From NCBI RefSeq assembly GCF_016861975.1, contig NZ_BOMB01000027.1, forward strand, positions 39,210 through 103,209: DNA of 64,000 nt. The letters are read 5' to 3'. How positions within the stretch are numbered: the stretch's first letter is position 1; each line of letters opens with the position of its first letter. Made by a program: the position numbers and the translations under genes. Source of the DNA: Actinocatenispora rupis (GTDB lineage Bacteria > Actinomycetota > Actinomycetes > Mycobacteriales > Micromonosporaceae). Below, piece by piece: positions 25,252-33,535 of the stretch. Below the pieces are notes generated by a model. That model was not told the origin of the DNA. It was given only the letters and a program-made list of their open reading frames with translations, and ran no database searches.

Positions 25252-26568
25252 GTGTCCTCACCTGTTGATCCGCGGCCTCCGCGGCGGGAAGTACGTCGGC
25301 CGGTCACTCTTGCAGTCGTCGGCGCCGGTGGGCGCGGCACCGGGTACGCGCGGTGGGCGCGGGAGCACCCGGACCGGGCCCGGGTGGTCGCCGTCGCCGA
25401 GCCCCGGGACGTCCGCCGGGAACGGTTCGCCGCGGAGCACTCGATCCCGCCGGAGAACGTGTTCGCCGACTGGGAGTCGCTCGCGTCCCGCCCCCGGATC
25501 GCCGACGCGGTGCTGGTCTGCACCCAGGACCAGATGCACACCGAGCCGGTACTCGCGCTCACCAAGCTCGGCTACCACGTGATGGTGGAGAAGCCGATGG
25601 CGCCGACCGAGGCCGAGTGCCGGCAGATCGTCGCCGCGGCCGAGGCGGCCGGCGTGGTCTTCGCCGTCGGCCACGTCATGCGGTACACGCCGTACACGCG
25701 GGCGTTGAAGGAGGTCGTCGACTCGGGCGTACTCGGCGACATCGTCAGCGTGCAGCACCTGGAGCCGGTCGGCTTCTGGCACCAGGCCCACTCGTACGTG
25801 CGGGGCAACTGGCGGCGCGAGGACGAGTCCAGCTTCATGCTGATGGCGAAGTCCTGCCACGACATCGACTGGCTGCAGTACGTGCTGGGCGAGCCGCCGA
25901 CGAAGGTGTCGAGTTTCGGCCGGCTGTCGCACTTCCGCCCGGAGAACAGGCCGGCCGGCGCGGCGGACCGCTGCCTGGACTGTTCCGTCGAGTCCACCTG
26001 CCCGTACTCGGCGAAGCGGTTCTACTTCGACCGCCTCGTGCAGGGCAACACCGGTTGGCCGGTCGACGTCCTGGTCGACGAGTACACGGCGGACGCGCTG
26101 GGCGAGGCGCTCCGCACCGGACCGTACGGTCGCTGCGTGTACGCGTGCGACAACGACGTGGTCGACCACCAGGTGGTGAACATGGAGTTCGCGTCGGGCG
26201 CGACCGGCGTGTTCACGATGACCGCGTTCACCGAGCAGGGCGACCGCCAGACGAAGCTGTTCGGCTCGCACGGCCAGCTCGTCGGCGACGGCGAGACCAT
26301 CGACGTGTACGACTTCCTCACCGGCACGCACCGTACGGTCGAGCCGGCCACCACGGGGGACATGACCGCGGGCGGCGGGCACGGCGGCGGCGACGCCGGC
26401 CTGATGGACGCGTTCGTCGCGGCGGTCGCGGCCGGCGACTCGGCCCGCGTCTCGTCCGGCCCGCGCGACTCGCTGACGAGCCACCTGACGGTGTTCGCCG
26501 CGGAGCGGGCGCGCCGGCAGGGCACGGTGGAGCCGGTACCGCCGCCGCTCGACCTGATCACCGGCTGA
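25252..26568 (+). CDS. Gfo/Idh/MocA-family oxidoreductase
   Basis: A 438-residue NAD(P)-dependent oxidoreductase. The Rossmann motif [14 protein letters not shown] opens it, the family lysine is in [10 protein letters not shown], and the catalytic region is [10 protein letters not shown]. Two Cys-rich stretches ([12 protein letters not shown] and RCVYACDND) are typical of the subgroup with a metal-like cysteine insert. It should oxidise a sugar or inositol-type substrate. It precedes an ABC uptake operon, from which a strong terminator separates it. It sits in the segment inserted between nth and crp relative to mycobacteria. Confidence 0.9.
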   Translation: MSSPVDPRPPRREVRRPVTLAVVGAGGRGTGYARWAREHPDRARVVAVAEPRDVRRERFAAEHSIPPENVFADWESLASRPRIADAVLVCTQDQMHTEPVLALTKLGYHVMVEKPMAPTEAECRQIVAAAEAAGVVFAVGHVMRYTPYTRALKEVVDSGVLGDIVSVQHLEPVGFWHQAHSYVRGNWRREDESSFMLMAKSCHDIDWLQYVLGEPPTKVSSFGRLSHFRPENRPAGAADRCLDCSVESTCPYSAKRFYFDRLVQGNTGWPVDVLVDEYTADALGEALRTGPYGRCVYACDNDVVDHQVVNMEFASGATGVFTMTAFTEQGDRQTKLFGSHGQLVGDGETIDVYDFLTGTHRTVEPATTGDMTAGGGHGGGDAGLMDAFVAAVAAGDSARVSSGPRDSLTSHLTVFAAERARRQGTVEPVPPPLDLITG

Positions 26569-26583
26569 TTCCACAGCACGGTC

Positions 26584-26622
26584 GCCGCCCGGTGGGGGTA
26601 CGTCCCACCGGGCGGCTTTCGT
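26584..26622 (+). terminator. strong hairpin terminator
   Basis: GCCGCCCGGTGGG pairs perfectly with CCCACCGGGCGGC around a 7-nt loop, followed by TTTCGT. It ends the oxidoreductase transcript. Confidence 0.85.
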
Positions 26623-26688
26623 CTGCCCGGAAACCGTGTGGCCGCCACCGATGCGGTACTCGGCGGGTCTTGCCCACCACGACACACG

Positions 26689-26796
26689 ATGTTAACTTTT
26701 CGTGATCCCAACGGTTTCTCATGTTAGAAGTCTCAAGGGGCCGCTCCGCGAGGGCGGCTTCCCGTCTGCTCGGACACTCACCACGGAGGGCATCGC
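26689..26796 (+). promoter_or_regulatory. AT-rich promoter and leader of the ugp-like operon
   Basis: ATGTTA occurs at 26689 and again 32 bp on at 26721 in the most AT-rich stretch of the area, with TTCT...AGAA dyad symmetry around 26717-26730. A GCCGC...GCGGC stem follows at about 26743-26762 and ACGGAGGG is the ribosome site. It probably holds the operon promoter and an operator; the regulator is unknown. Confidence 0.4.
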
Positions 26797-27753
26797 ATGG
26801 CAGCGGTTGACGCCCGGGTCGACACCGGACCCCGCGCCGACGGCACCCGGGCCACGCCGGCCCGCCGGGGCCGCCACCGCCGGCACCTCCGCGAGTACCT
26901 GCTGTTCCTCGCGTTCATCGTGCCGAACTTCTTCTTCGTCCTCACGTTCGCGTACTGGCCGGTCGTCTACAACGCGTACCTGAGCCTGACGAGCTGGAAC
27001 ATGCTGGCGCCGGTGAAGGACTTCGTCGGCCTCGACAACTACGTGGACCTGTTCACCGACCCCGACTTCCTCGGTACGTTGCGGGTCACGGTGGTGTTCG
27101 TGGTCGGCATCGTCGTCGGCAGCATGGTGCTGGGACTGGCGATCGCGGTGCTGCTCAACCAGAAGCTCGTCGGCCGCGGCTTCGTACGGACCATGTCGTT
27201 CGCCCCGCACATCCTGTCCGGGGCGGCGATCGGCACGATCTGGCTGTTCATCTTCGACCCGAACTACGGGCTCGTCCGCCCGCTGTTCGCCGCCGTCGGC
27301 GCCGACTCGCCGAACTGGATGACCAGTACGACGTGGGCACTGCCCGGCCTGATCATCGTGTACCTCTGGAAGAACATGGGCTTCATCGCCACCGTCTACC
27401 TCGCCGGCCTGTCGAACGTCCCGCGCGAGCTGTACGAGGCGGCGGCGCTGGACGGGTCCGGCGCGTGGACGACGTTCCGGAAGATCACGTTCCCGATGCT
27501 GTCGCCGGTGACGTTCTTCCTCGTGATCACCACGACGATCGGCACGTTCCAGGCGTTCGACGTGCTGGCGCTGATGACGGCGGGCGGTCCGGGCAGTTCG
27601 ACGACGACGCTGAGCTGGTTCATCTACCAGCAGGCGTTCAAGGCGTTCGACGCCGGACACGCCGCGGCCGGCGCCATGATCATGTTCGTCGTCCTCATCA
27701 TCATCACCGCGCTGCAGGCCCGGTTCCTTGAGCGGAAGGTGCACTACCGGTGA
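26797..27753 (+). CDS. sugar/glycerol-3-phosphate ABC transporter permease (MalF/UgpA type)
   Basis: A 318-residue inner-membrane protein with six membrane segments after a basic cytoplasmic N-terminus. The EAA loop that docks the ATPase is EAAALDGSGAWTTFRKITFP. It pairs with the next gene to form the channel of a CUT1-family importer. ATG 26797 has an ACGGAGGG Shine-Dalgarno. The operon order permease, permease, binding protein, GDPD matches ugp-type systems. No ATPase gene is in the operon, so a shared MsiK-type ATPase encoded elsewhere is expected. Confidence 0.9.
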   Translation: MAAVDARVDTGPRADGTRATPARRGRHRRHLREYLLFLAFIVPNFFFVLTFAYWPVVYNAYLSLTSWNMLAPVKDFVGLDNYVDLFTDPDFLGTLRVTVVFVVGIVVGSMVLGLAIAVLLNQKLVGRGFVRTMSFAPHILSGAAIGTIWLFIFDPNYGLVRPLFAAVGADSPNWMTSTTWALPGLIIVYLWKNMGFIATVYLAGLSNVPRELYEAAALDGSGAWTTFRKITFPMLSPVTFFLVITTTIGTFQAFDVLALMTAGGPGSSTTTLSWFIYQQAFKAFDAGHAAAGAMIMFVVLIIITALQARFLERKVHYR

Positions 27754-28616
27754 CGACCTCCACTGTGGACAGTCCACTTCGGACCCGGTCGCCGCGCGGC
27801 CGCGCCGGCCGCGTCCTCCGATACGTGCTGCTCGTCGTTCTCGCCTGCGTCGTACTCGGCCCGCTCTACTGGCTGGCCTCCTCGGCCCTCAAGCAGAACG
27901 CCGACATCTACACGTACCCGCCGACGTGGATCCCGACGCACCTGCGCTGGTCGAACTTCGTCGACGCGTGGCACGCCGCGCCGTTCGGCCGGTTCTTCCT
28001 CAACTCCCTGATCGTCACCTCCATCGGTACGGTCGGCGAGATGCTGTGCGCGACGCTCTGCGCGTACGCGTTCGCGTTCCTGCGGTTCCCGTTCAAGAAG
28101 GTGCTGTTCGGGGTGCTGCTCGGCGCGATGATGGTGCCCGGCCACGTGACGCTGCTGCCGAACTACCTGACCATCTCCGACCTCGGCTGGATCAACACGT
28201 ACCCGGGGCTGATCGTGCCGGGTCTCGGCTCGGTCTTCGCCACTTTCCTGCTGCGGCAACACATGTTGACGCTGCCGGGCGAGATCATGGACGCCGCCAA
28301 GGTGGACGGCGCCGGGCACCTGCGCACCATGTTCCGCGTCGTACTCCCGCTGTCGCGGCCGATGCTCGTCACCGCCGGCGTCATCACGATGGTGGGCAAG
28401 TGGAACGACTTCATCTGGCCGCTGATCGTCACCAACTCGACCACCATGCGCACCGTCCCCATTGGACTGTTGTTCCTCAAGACCCAGGAGGGCTACAACA
28501 ACTGGGGCGCGATCATGGCCGCCACCGTACTCGTCGTGGTCCCGGTCCTGGTCGTCTTCTTCTTCGCTCAGCGGCAGATCGTGGCCGGCCTGACCCAGGG
28601 CGCCACGAAGGGCTGA
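27750..28616 (+). CDS. sugar/glycerol-3-phosphate ABC transporter permease (MalG/UgpE type)
   Basis: A 288-residue permease with six membrane segments and EAA-loop segment DAAKVDGAGHLRTMFRVVLP. GTG 27750 overlaps the stop of the first permease (GTGA). Its first codons contain the double iterated palindrome (27758-27777), which forces the rare codons ACT, AGT, CCA and CTT at the very start of the gene. Confidence 0.9.
   Translation: MTTSTVDSPLRTRSPRGRAGRVLRYVLLVVLACVVLGPLYWLASSALKQNADIYTYPPTWIPTHLRWSNFVDAWHAAPFGRFFLNSLIVTSIGTVGEMLCATLCAYAFAFLRFPFKKVLFGVLLGAMMVPGHVTLLPNYLTISDLGWINTYPGLIVPGLGSVFATFLLRQHMLTLPGEIMDAAKVDGAGHLRTMFRVVLPLSRPMLVTAGVITMVGKWNDFIWPLIVTNSTTMRTVPIGLLFLKTQEGYNNWGAIMAATVLVVVPVLVVFFFAQRQIVAGLTQGATKG
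27758..27777. repeat. iterated palindrome, overlapping double copy
   Basis: CTCCACTGTGGAC (27758-27770) overlaps GTGGACAGTCCAC (27765-27777), so two odd palindromes share a GTGGAC arm. They lie in codons 4-10 of the second permease gene. Confidence 0.6.
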
Positions 28617-28680
28617 GCCAACCGTCCACATCGGACACATCCTCTCGCAACAGCTTGCGGTACAAGGAATGGAGTGCACC

Positions 28681-30039
28681 ATGGTTGCTCGCGCCAACCT
28701 GAGCCGGCGCTCGCTGCTCGCCGCCACCGGCGGTGCCGCGCTCGCCCTCACCCCCCTCGCGTGCGGTGGCGGAAACGGCGGCAGCGGATTCGCCCAGGCG
28801 TCCGGCGACAAGGTCCCCGACCAGTACGCCAAGCGCACGCACGTCGTCGTGTGGCACGCGTACGCCGACATCCCCGGCAACGCGCTCGCCGCGCTGGCGA
28901 AGAAGTTCAACGAGTCGCAGCAGGACGTGTACGTCGAGGTCCAGTTCCAGGGCAGCTACGACGAGACGGCGCAGAAGGTGACCGCCGCCGTCCAGGCGAA
29001 GAAGATCCCGGACCTGGTCACCTTCTCCGAGGTGAACTGGCACAACTTCTACCTCAACGACCTGCTCGAACCGCTCGACGCCTACTTCGGCTCCGGCCTC
29101 AAGAAGTCCGACTACAACCAGAAGCTGCTCAACGAGGGCGTCCTCAAGGGCAAGCTCTGGTGGCTGCCGCTGGCCCGCTCCACCCCGATCATGTACTTCA
29201 ACAAGACGCTCTTCCACAAGGCCGGCCTGCCCACCGACCGCGGCCCCAAGGACTGGGACGAGTGGTACGGCTGGACCAGGCAGCTCAAGGGCATCAAGGT
29301 CAAGGGCAAGCAGGTGCGCATGGAGGCGTACCAGAAGATCGACGGGGACTGGCAGTTCCAGGGCTCGGTGTGGCAGTGGGGCGGCGCCTACTCCAACGGC
29401 CTCGACGTGACGATCGACCAGGCGCCGGCCGTCGCCGCCGGCGAGTGGCAGCGCAAGCTGATCTTCACCGACAAGATGGCGTACATGGCGGACAGCCCCT
29501 CCGTCGACTTCCAGAACCAGCTCATCGCCACCCTCGTCACCTCCACCGGCGGCCTGCGCGGCATCACCGAGGCGGCGCAGAAGGGCGGCTGGGAGGTCGG
29601 CACCGCGTTCGTACCGGGGAAGGAGAAGCAGGTCGTCCCGACGGGCGGTGGCGGCTTCGGCATCCTGTCGTACGCGCCGAAGGACCGGAAGGAGGCGGCC
29701 TGGAAGTTCGTCGAGTTCGTCGGCAAGCCCGAGAACTCCGCGTACTGGACGGTCCAGACCGGGTACCTGCCGGTCATCGAGGCCGCCAAGGAGCAGCCCG
29801 ACCTGAAGAAGCTCCTCGCCGACAACCCGAACTTCTCCACCGCCGTGAAGCAGCTCGACATCGTCCGCAAGGAGGACGAGGTACGGCTGATGGTGCCCAA
29901 CGCCAACATCCTCATCTACACCGGCCTGCAGAAGATCTGGACCAACAACCAGCCCGCGCAGCAGGTCTTCACCGACGTGGCCGGGCAGATCAGGAAGGCG
30001 ACCGACAAGGTGCGGAAGAACATCGAGAAGCATGTCTGA
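28681..30039 (+). CDS. extracellular solute-binding lipoprotein (UgpB type)
   Basis: A 452-residue family-1 binding protein. The N-terminus shows twin arginines (SRRSLLAA) and lipobox LTPLAC with Cys28, so it may be Tat-exported and lipid-anchored. ATG 28681 is preferred to ATG 28669 because GGAG lies at proper spacing only for the former. The mature protein should bind a sugar or glycerol-3-phosphate-type ligand; the glycerophosphodiesterase that overlaps its 3' end supports a glycerophosphodiester or G3P ligand. Confidence 0.9.
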   Translation: MVARANLSRRSLLAATGGAALALTPLACGGGNGGSGFAQASGDKVPDQYAKRTHVVVWHAYADIPGNALAALAKKFNESQQDVYVEVQFQGSYDETAQKVTAAVQAKKIPDLVTFSEVNWHNFYLNDLLEPLDAYFGSGLKKSDYNQKLLNEGVLKGKLWWLPLARSTPIMYFNKTLFHKAGLPTDRGPKDWDEWYGWTRQLKGIKVKGKQVRMEAYQKIDGDWQFQGSVWQWGGAYSNGLDVTIDQAPAVAAGEWQRKLIFTDKMAYMADSPSVDFQNQLIATLVTSTGGLRGITEAAQKGGWEVGTAFVPGKEKQVVPTGGGGFGILSYAPKDRKEAAWKFVEFVGKPENSAYWTVQTGYLPVIEAAKEQPDLKKLLADNPNFSTAVKQLDIVRKEDEVRLMVPNANILIYTGLQKIWTNNQPAQQVFTDVAGQIRKATDKVRKNIEKHV

Positions 30040-30712
30040 GTTCCCGGTCCGGGTCATCGGACACCGCGGCGTCGCGGGCTCCGAACCGGAGAACACGCTG
30101 CGCTCGTTCGTCCGCGCCGAGGAGGTCGGCGCGGACGAGATCGAGCTGGACATCCGGGTGTCCGCCGACGGGCACCTGGTCGTCGTGCACGACGCCACCG
30201 TCGACCGCACCACCTCCGGTACGGGCGCCGTCGCCGACCTGCCGCTGTCCGAGCTGCAGGCCCTGGACGCCGGACTCGGCGAGCGGATCCCCACGTACGA
30301 GGAGGTCCTGGCGGCGGTGGCGCTGCCGATCCAGACCGAGATCAAGGTGCTGTCCGCCGTCCGCCCCTTCGCCGAGCTGGTACGCCGGACCGGGGTGGCG
30401 GACCGCCTCACGGCGACGTCGCACGACGCCGAGATCGTCGCCGCCGTACGCGAGGCGCTGCCGGAGGTACCGCGGGCGCTGATCCTGCCGAAGTCGCCGG
30501 CGGACGCGGTCGACCAGGCCCGCGCGGTCGACGCGGAGTGGCTGGCGCTCGGCCTCGCCGACCTCACCGAGTCCCTGGTGGCGAAGGTGCACGACGCGGG
30601 CATCCGCATCGACGCCTGGCCGGTCGGCGACCCGGAACGGCTCGCCCGCGCCACCGCGCTCGGCGTCGCCTCGGTGACCACCGACCACGCCGACCGGATC
30701 CGCTCCTGGTGA
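30032..30712 (+). CDS. glycerophosphodiester phosphodiesterase
   Basis: A 226-residue GDPD TIM barrel without signal peptide. The first active-site block is IGHRGVAGSEPENT, then the metal ligands in EIELDIRVS and the second His in VVVHDATVDRTT. It hydrolyses glycerophosphodiesters to sn-glycerol-3-phosphate and an alcohol, the UgpQ role. Its ATG lies 8 nt inside the end of the binding-protein gene, so it belongs to the same operon and indicates the transported substrate. It ends 8 bp from the convergent cbiZ-like gene. Confidence 0.93.
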   Translation: MSEFPVRVIGHRGVAGSEPENTLRSFVRAEEVGADEIELDIRVSADGHLVVVHDATVDRTTSGTGAVADLPLSELQALDAGLGERIPTYEEVLAAVALPIQTEIKVLSAVRPFAELVRRTGVADRLTATSHDAEIVAAVREALPEVPRALILPKSPADAVDQARAVDAEWLALGLADLTESLVAKVHDAGIRIDAWPVGDPERLARATALGVASVTTDHADRIRSW

Positions 30713-30720
30713 CGTCCCGG

Positions 30721-31404
30721 TCAGCGTGGGCGTACCAGCCAGGCCCTGGTCCCGTCGCGTACGGCGGCGTGCACGGCCCGGGCCAGGCGGGCACCCCACA
30801 CCGACCGGGGCCCGGCGTACGGCTCGTCCCGGCCTTCGGTCGGGCAGTGCACCACGATCGCGTCGCTCGCCGTACCGGTGGCGCGGACGCCCAGCTCGAC
30901 GAGCGCCTGCGTCTTCGCCTCCGTCGCGGTGAGCACCGCGTTCACCAGCGCCCCCGGCCCCAGCGGTACGGGGACCGCGACGACGACGTTGATGGTGCCC
31001 GGCGCGTACCGGAGCCCGGCGGGGTCGGGCGGGACGTGGGCCGGGAGTTCGCGGCGGAAGTCGCCGTCCGGCGCGGCCGCCCACGCCGGGCTGCTGATGC
31101 CGACGGTGGCGGTGGCGTGCACGCCGCCGTCCGCCGCGCCGTGGTGCCGGGTCACGTCGACGGCGGTCAGCAGGCCCGCCCCGGTACCGGCCAGGCCGAG
31201 TCCCGCGGCGATCTCGGCCGCGTGCCGGTCCGGGTCGCCCCGGGTGTACGCCAGCGGCACCGTGGCGTTCAGGATCCAGTGATGCTCGCCGATCCCTCCC
31301 CCGAGTACGGCGGAGGAGATCGTGCGGCGGGGCGCCGGCAGGCGCCACACCAGTACCGGGAGGGGGTGGCCGTCGTCGGTCCGCTCGGTCAGCGTCGGGT
31401 CCAT
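30721..31404 (-). CDS. adenosylcobinamide amidohydrolase (CbiZ family)
   Basis: A 227-residue single-domain CbiZ protein. The segments SSAVLGGGIG, NAVLTATEAKTQALVELG and CPTEGRDEPYAGP are family hallmarks. CbiZ cleaves the aminopropanol arm of adenosylcobinamide or pseudo-B12 so that the corrin ring can be remodelled by salvage. No other cobalamin gene is nearby. ATG 31404 is chosen because the conserved region begins there; the frame continues 27 codons upstream with no ribosome site. Confidence 0.85.
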   Translation of the reverse strand: MDPTLTERTDDGHPLPVLVWRLPAPRRTISSAVLGGGIGEHHWILNATVPLAYTRGDPDRHAAEIAAGLGLAGTGAGLLTAVDVTRHHGAADGGVHATATVGISSPAWAAAPDGDFRRELPAHVPPDPAGLRYAPGTINVVVAVPVPLGPGALVNAVLTATEAKTQALVELGVRATGTASDAIVVHCPTEGRDEPYAGPRSVWGARLARAVHAAVRDGTRAWLVRPR

Positions 31405-31559
31405 GCGGACATGATGGGTCGGCCCCCTGTGCCGCGTGAACTGGTGGTACGGCAAGATCGGTGGTAGACCGGGTGCTCGGGGCACAACCCCGTGGCCGGT
31501 TTGACCATGAAGCTGACGGCTTATCGACGTTGTGCGTACCTGTGCAGCGTTGGTACGCC

Positions 31560-31565
31560 TAGACT
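31560..31565 (+). promoter_or_regulatory. -10 hexamer of the crp promoter (TAGACT)
   Basis: TAGACT lies 37 nt before ATG 31603, leaving a leader of about 30 nt with a GGAGGTG ribosome site. No convincing -35 hexamer at 17 bp is seen. Confidence 0.4.
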
Positions 31566-31602
31566 CAACCGCGCAGCGCCGGCTGCGGGGTGGAGGTGCG
31601 CG

Positions 31603-32277
31603 ATGGAAGATGTACTGGCACGGGCTGGCCTTTTCCAGGGCGTGGACCCGGAGGCCGCCGAGGCGCTCGCCAAGGACCTCGAAATCCTTGAGGTACGCAA
31701 GGGCGACATCGTCTTCACGGAAGGCGAGCCGGGCGACAGCCTCTACATCGTGCTGTCCGGCAAGGTGAAGCTGGGCCGGCGCGCCGCCGACGGCCGGCAG
31801 AACCTCATCGCCATCATGGGCCCGAGCGACATGGTCGGCGAGCTGTCGCTGTTCGACCCCGGCCCGCGTACGGCGACCGGCACCGCGGTGACCGACCTGC
31901 GCCTGGCCCGGCTCCGTAAGGCGGCGCTCCGGCCGTGGCTCACCAACCGCCCGGAGATCGCCGAGCAGTTACTGCGCGTCCTGGCCCGCCGGCTCCGGCG
32001 TACCAACGACTCGCTCGCCGACCTGATCTTCACCGACGTGCCCGGCCGGGTCGCGAAGAACCTGCTCCAGATGGCCGGCCGGTTCGGTACCCGGGACGGC
32101 GGCGTCCTGCGGGTCACCCACGACCTGACCCAGGAGGAACTGGCGCAGCTCGTCGGCGCGTCCCGCGAGACCGTGAACAAGGCGCTCGCCGACTTCGCGT
32201 CCCGCGGCTGGCTCCGCCTCGACGGCAAGAGCGTCATCATCCTCGACCCCGAGCGGCTCGCCCGCCGCGCCCGCTGA
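31603..32277 (+). CDS. crp: Crp/GlxR-type cAMP-responsive regulator
   Basis: A 224-residue CRP/FNR protein: cyclic-nucleotide domain (1-115, pocket segment [20 protein letters not shown] with the Glu and Arg that hold cAMP), dimer helix, and C-terminal winged HTH ([21 protein letters not shown]). It is the counterpart of M. tuberculosis Rv3676 and Corynebacterium GlxR by sequence pattern and by neighbours. It controls many carbon and respiration genes in those organisms. ATG 31603 has a GGAGGTG Shine-Dalgarno; the frame is open further upstream. A class III adenylate cyclase lies 1.3 kb downstream on the other strand. Confidence 0.95.
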   Translation: MEDVLARAGLFQGVDPEAAEALAKDLEILEVRKGDIVFTEGEPGDSLYIVLSGKVKLGRRAADGRQNLIAIMGPSDMVGELSLFDPGPRTATGTAVTDLRLARLRKAALRPWLTNRPEIAEQLLRVLARRLRRTNDSLADLIFTDVPGRVAKNLLQMAGRFGTRDGGVLRVTHDLTQEELAQLVGASRETVNKALADFASRGWLRLDGKSVIILDPERLARRAR

Positions 32278-32295
32278 CGCCAGCGACAGACGTAC

Positions 32296-32330
32296 CACGA
32301 CGGCCCGGGACACGTTCCCGGGCCGTCGTG
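32296..32330 (+). terminator. strong hairpin terminator after crp
   Basis: CACGACGGCCCGGGA pairs perfectly with TCCCGGGCCGTCGTG around a 5-nt loop. Confidence 0.85.
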
Positions 32331-32365
32331 CTGCGTACCGGACCGCGGTGGGCCGGACCGCGGTG

Positions 32366-32480
32366 GTCCTGGGGCGTGCGGTGCCAGGCGGTCGCGGGGT
32401 ATGCCGGTCCGGGCCGTAGCGGTCCCGGGGCATGCGGTCCCGGGGCATGCGGTCCCGGGGTATGCGGTGCCAGGTGGACG
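32366..32480. repeat. 15-bp tandem repeat GGTCCCGGGGCATGC
   Basis: Three contiguous near-exact units fill 32421-32465 (the last has TATGC). Degenerate units flank them at 32366-32380, 32406-32420 and beyond 32466. There are no spacers, so this is not a CRISPR array. The segment lies between the crp terminator and the kinase gene stop and shows no coding signal. Confidence 0.7.
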
Positions 32481-32566
32481 CGGGGCATGGTGGTGCGGGC
32501 TGGCCGGGGGCCGTGGAAGCGTGGCGGGATCGGTGCTCTGGCAACGGGTCCGGTCGCCGTGGCGGG

Positions 32567-33433
32567 TCAGGACGTGACGGGCTCGGAGACCGGCAGGGTG
32601 TTGAGCAGGTCGCGGAAGTCCGCGGCGGCCGGCCGGTCGGCCGGATCGGTGGCGAGCGCCCGGCGCAGCACCCCCAACAGCTCCGGCGGTACGCCCGGCA
32701 GCGCCGGCACGGGCTGCCGGTACAGCTCGACGAGGGTGGCGGTGGTCGGTACGCCCGGGTCGGGCAGCCGCGGCGGGTGGCCGGCGAGCAGCGCGTACAT
32801 GGTGGCGGCGAGGGAGTAGACGTCGCCGGAGGGCAGCGCCTGGGCCAGTTCGACCGACTCGGGCGGCGCGTACGCCGGGGTGAGCGGGTCGAGGCCCTCC
32901 CGGCCGTCCCGCTGGTCGAGCAGGACGGCGAGGCCGAAGTCGGCGAGCACCGGTGACCCGAACCGGGTGCGGAGGATGTTGCCCGGCTTGACGTCCCGGT
33001 GCAGCACGCCGGCGGAGTGCGCGGCGGCGAGCGCGTCGGCGATGCGGGTGCCGATCACCCGCACCTCGGCCGGCGACGTCCGCCCGGTCCGGTCCGTGTA
33101 CGACCCGGTGCACAGCTCCATCACCAGGTACGGATGGCCGTCGGTGCTGACGCCCGCGTCGAACAGGTCGATCACGTGTGGGTGGCCGGAGACCCGGCCG
33201 GTGGCACGCGCCTCGTACCGGAAGCGGCGGCGGTCCAGCTCGGTGTCCAGGGTGCGGTTGTCGATCTTGACGGCGACGGCGCGGCCGACGGTCGGCTGGT
33301 CCGCGCGGTACACGGTGGAGCAGCTGCCGTGCGCGATGGGGACCAGGCCGGTCAGGTTCGGACCCAGGTCGGGCGGTTTCGGTACGGGGTTCGTCGAACT
33401 CACCGATTCCTCCCGTACCGTCTGGGTCGACAT
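32567..33433 (-). CDS. soluble serine/threonine protein kinase
   Basis: A 288-residue Hanks-type kinase domain with no membrane segment or sensor domain. VAVKID holds the ATP Lys, FRYEARA the helix-C Glu, LHRDVKPGNIL the catalytic loop and LADFGLAVLL the metal Asp. The Gly-rich loop reads IAHGSCSTVYRA, lacking the first of the three usual glycines. The activation loop runs to TPAYAPPES. It probably autophosphorylates and acts in a local regulatory cascade; the adjacent cyclase-ATPase (divergence of only 102 bp, same strand upstream) is a possible partner but nothing shows this. Confidence 0.9.
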   Translation of the reverse strand: MSTQTVREESVSSTNPVPKPPDLGPNLTGLVPIAHGSCSTVYRADQPTVGRAVAVKIDNRTLDTELDRRRFRYEARATGRVSGHPHVIDLFDAGVSTDGHPYLVMELCTGSYTDRTGRTSPAEVRVIGTRIADALAAAHSAGVLHRDVKPGNILRTRFGSPVLADFGLAVLLDQRDGREGLDPLTPAYAPPESVELAQALPSGDVYSLAATMYALLAGHPPRLPDPGVPTTATLVELYRQPVPALPGVPPELLGVLRRALATDPADRPAAADFRDLLNTLPVSEPVTS

Positions 33434-33535
33434 GCGCGGTCCGAGCGTACGCCGCGGGTCCGACGTTCCGATGTCACGAATCCGTCAGCCCGGACGGGGC
33501 GTACGACGACCGCCTGGTGCGCCCGGCCGTCCTGG

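Noticed and set aside
26797..31404. Specialised-metabolite cluster
   Set aside because: The genes form a glycerol-3-phosphate-type uptake operon plus CbiZ; no synthase, carrier or tailoring set is present.
32421..32465. Possible CRISPR array
   Set aside because: Units are contiguous with no spacers and no cas genes are nearby; it is a simple tandem repeat.
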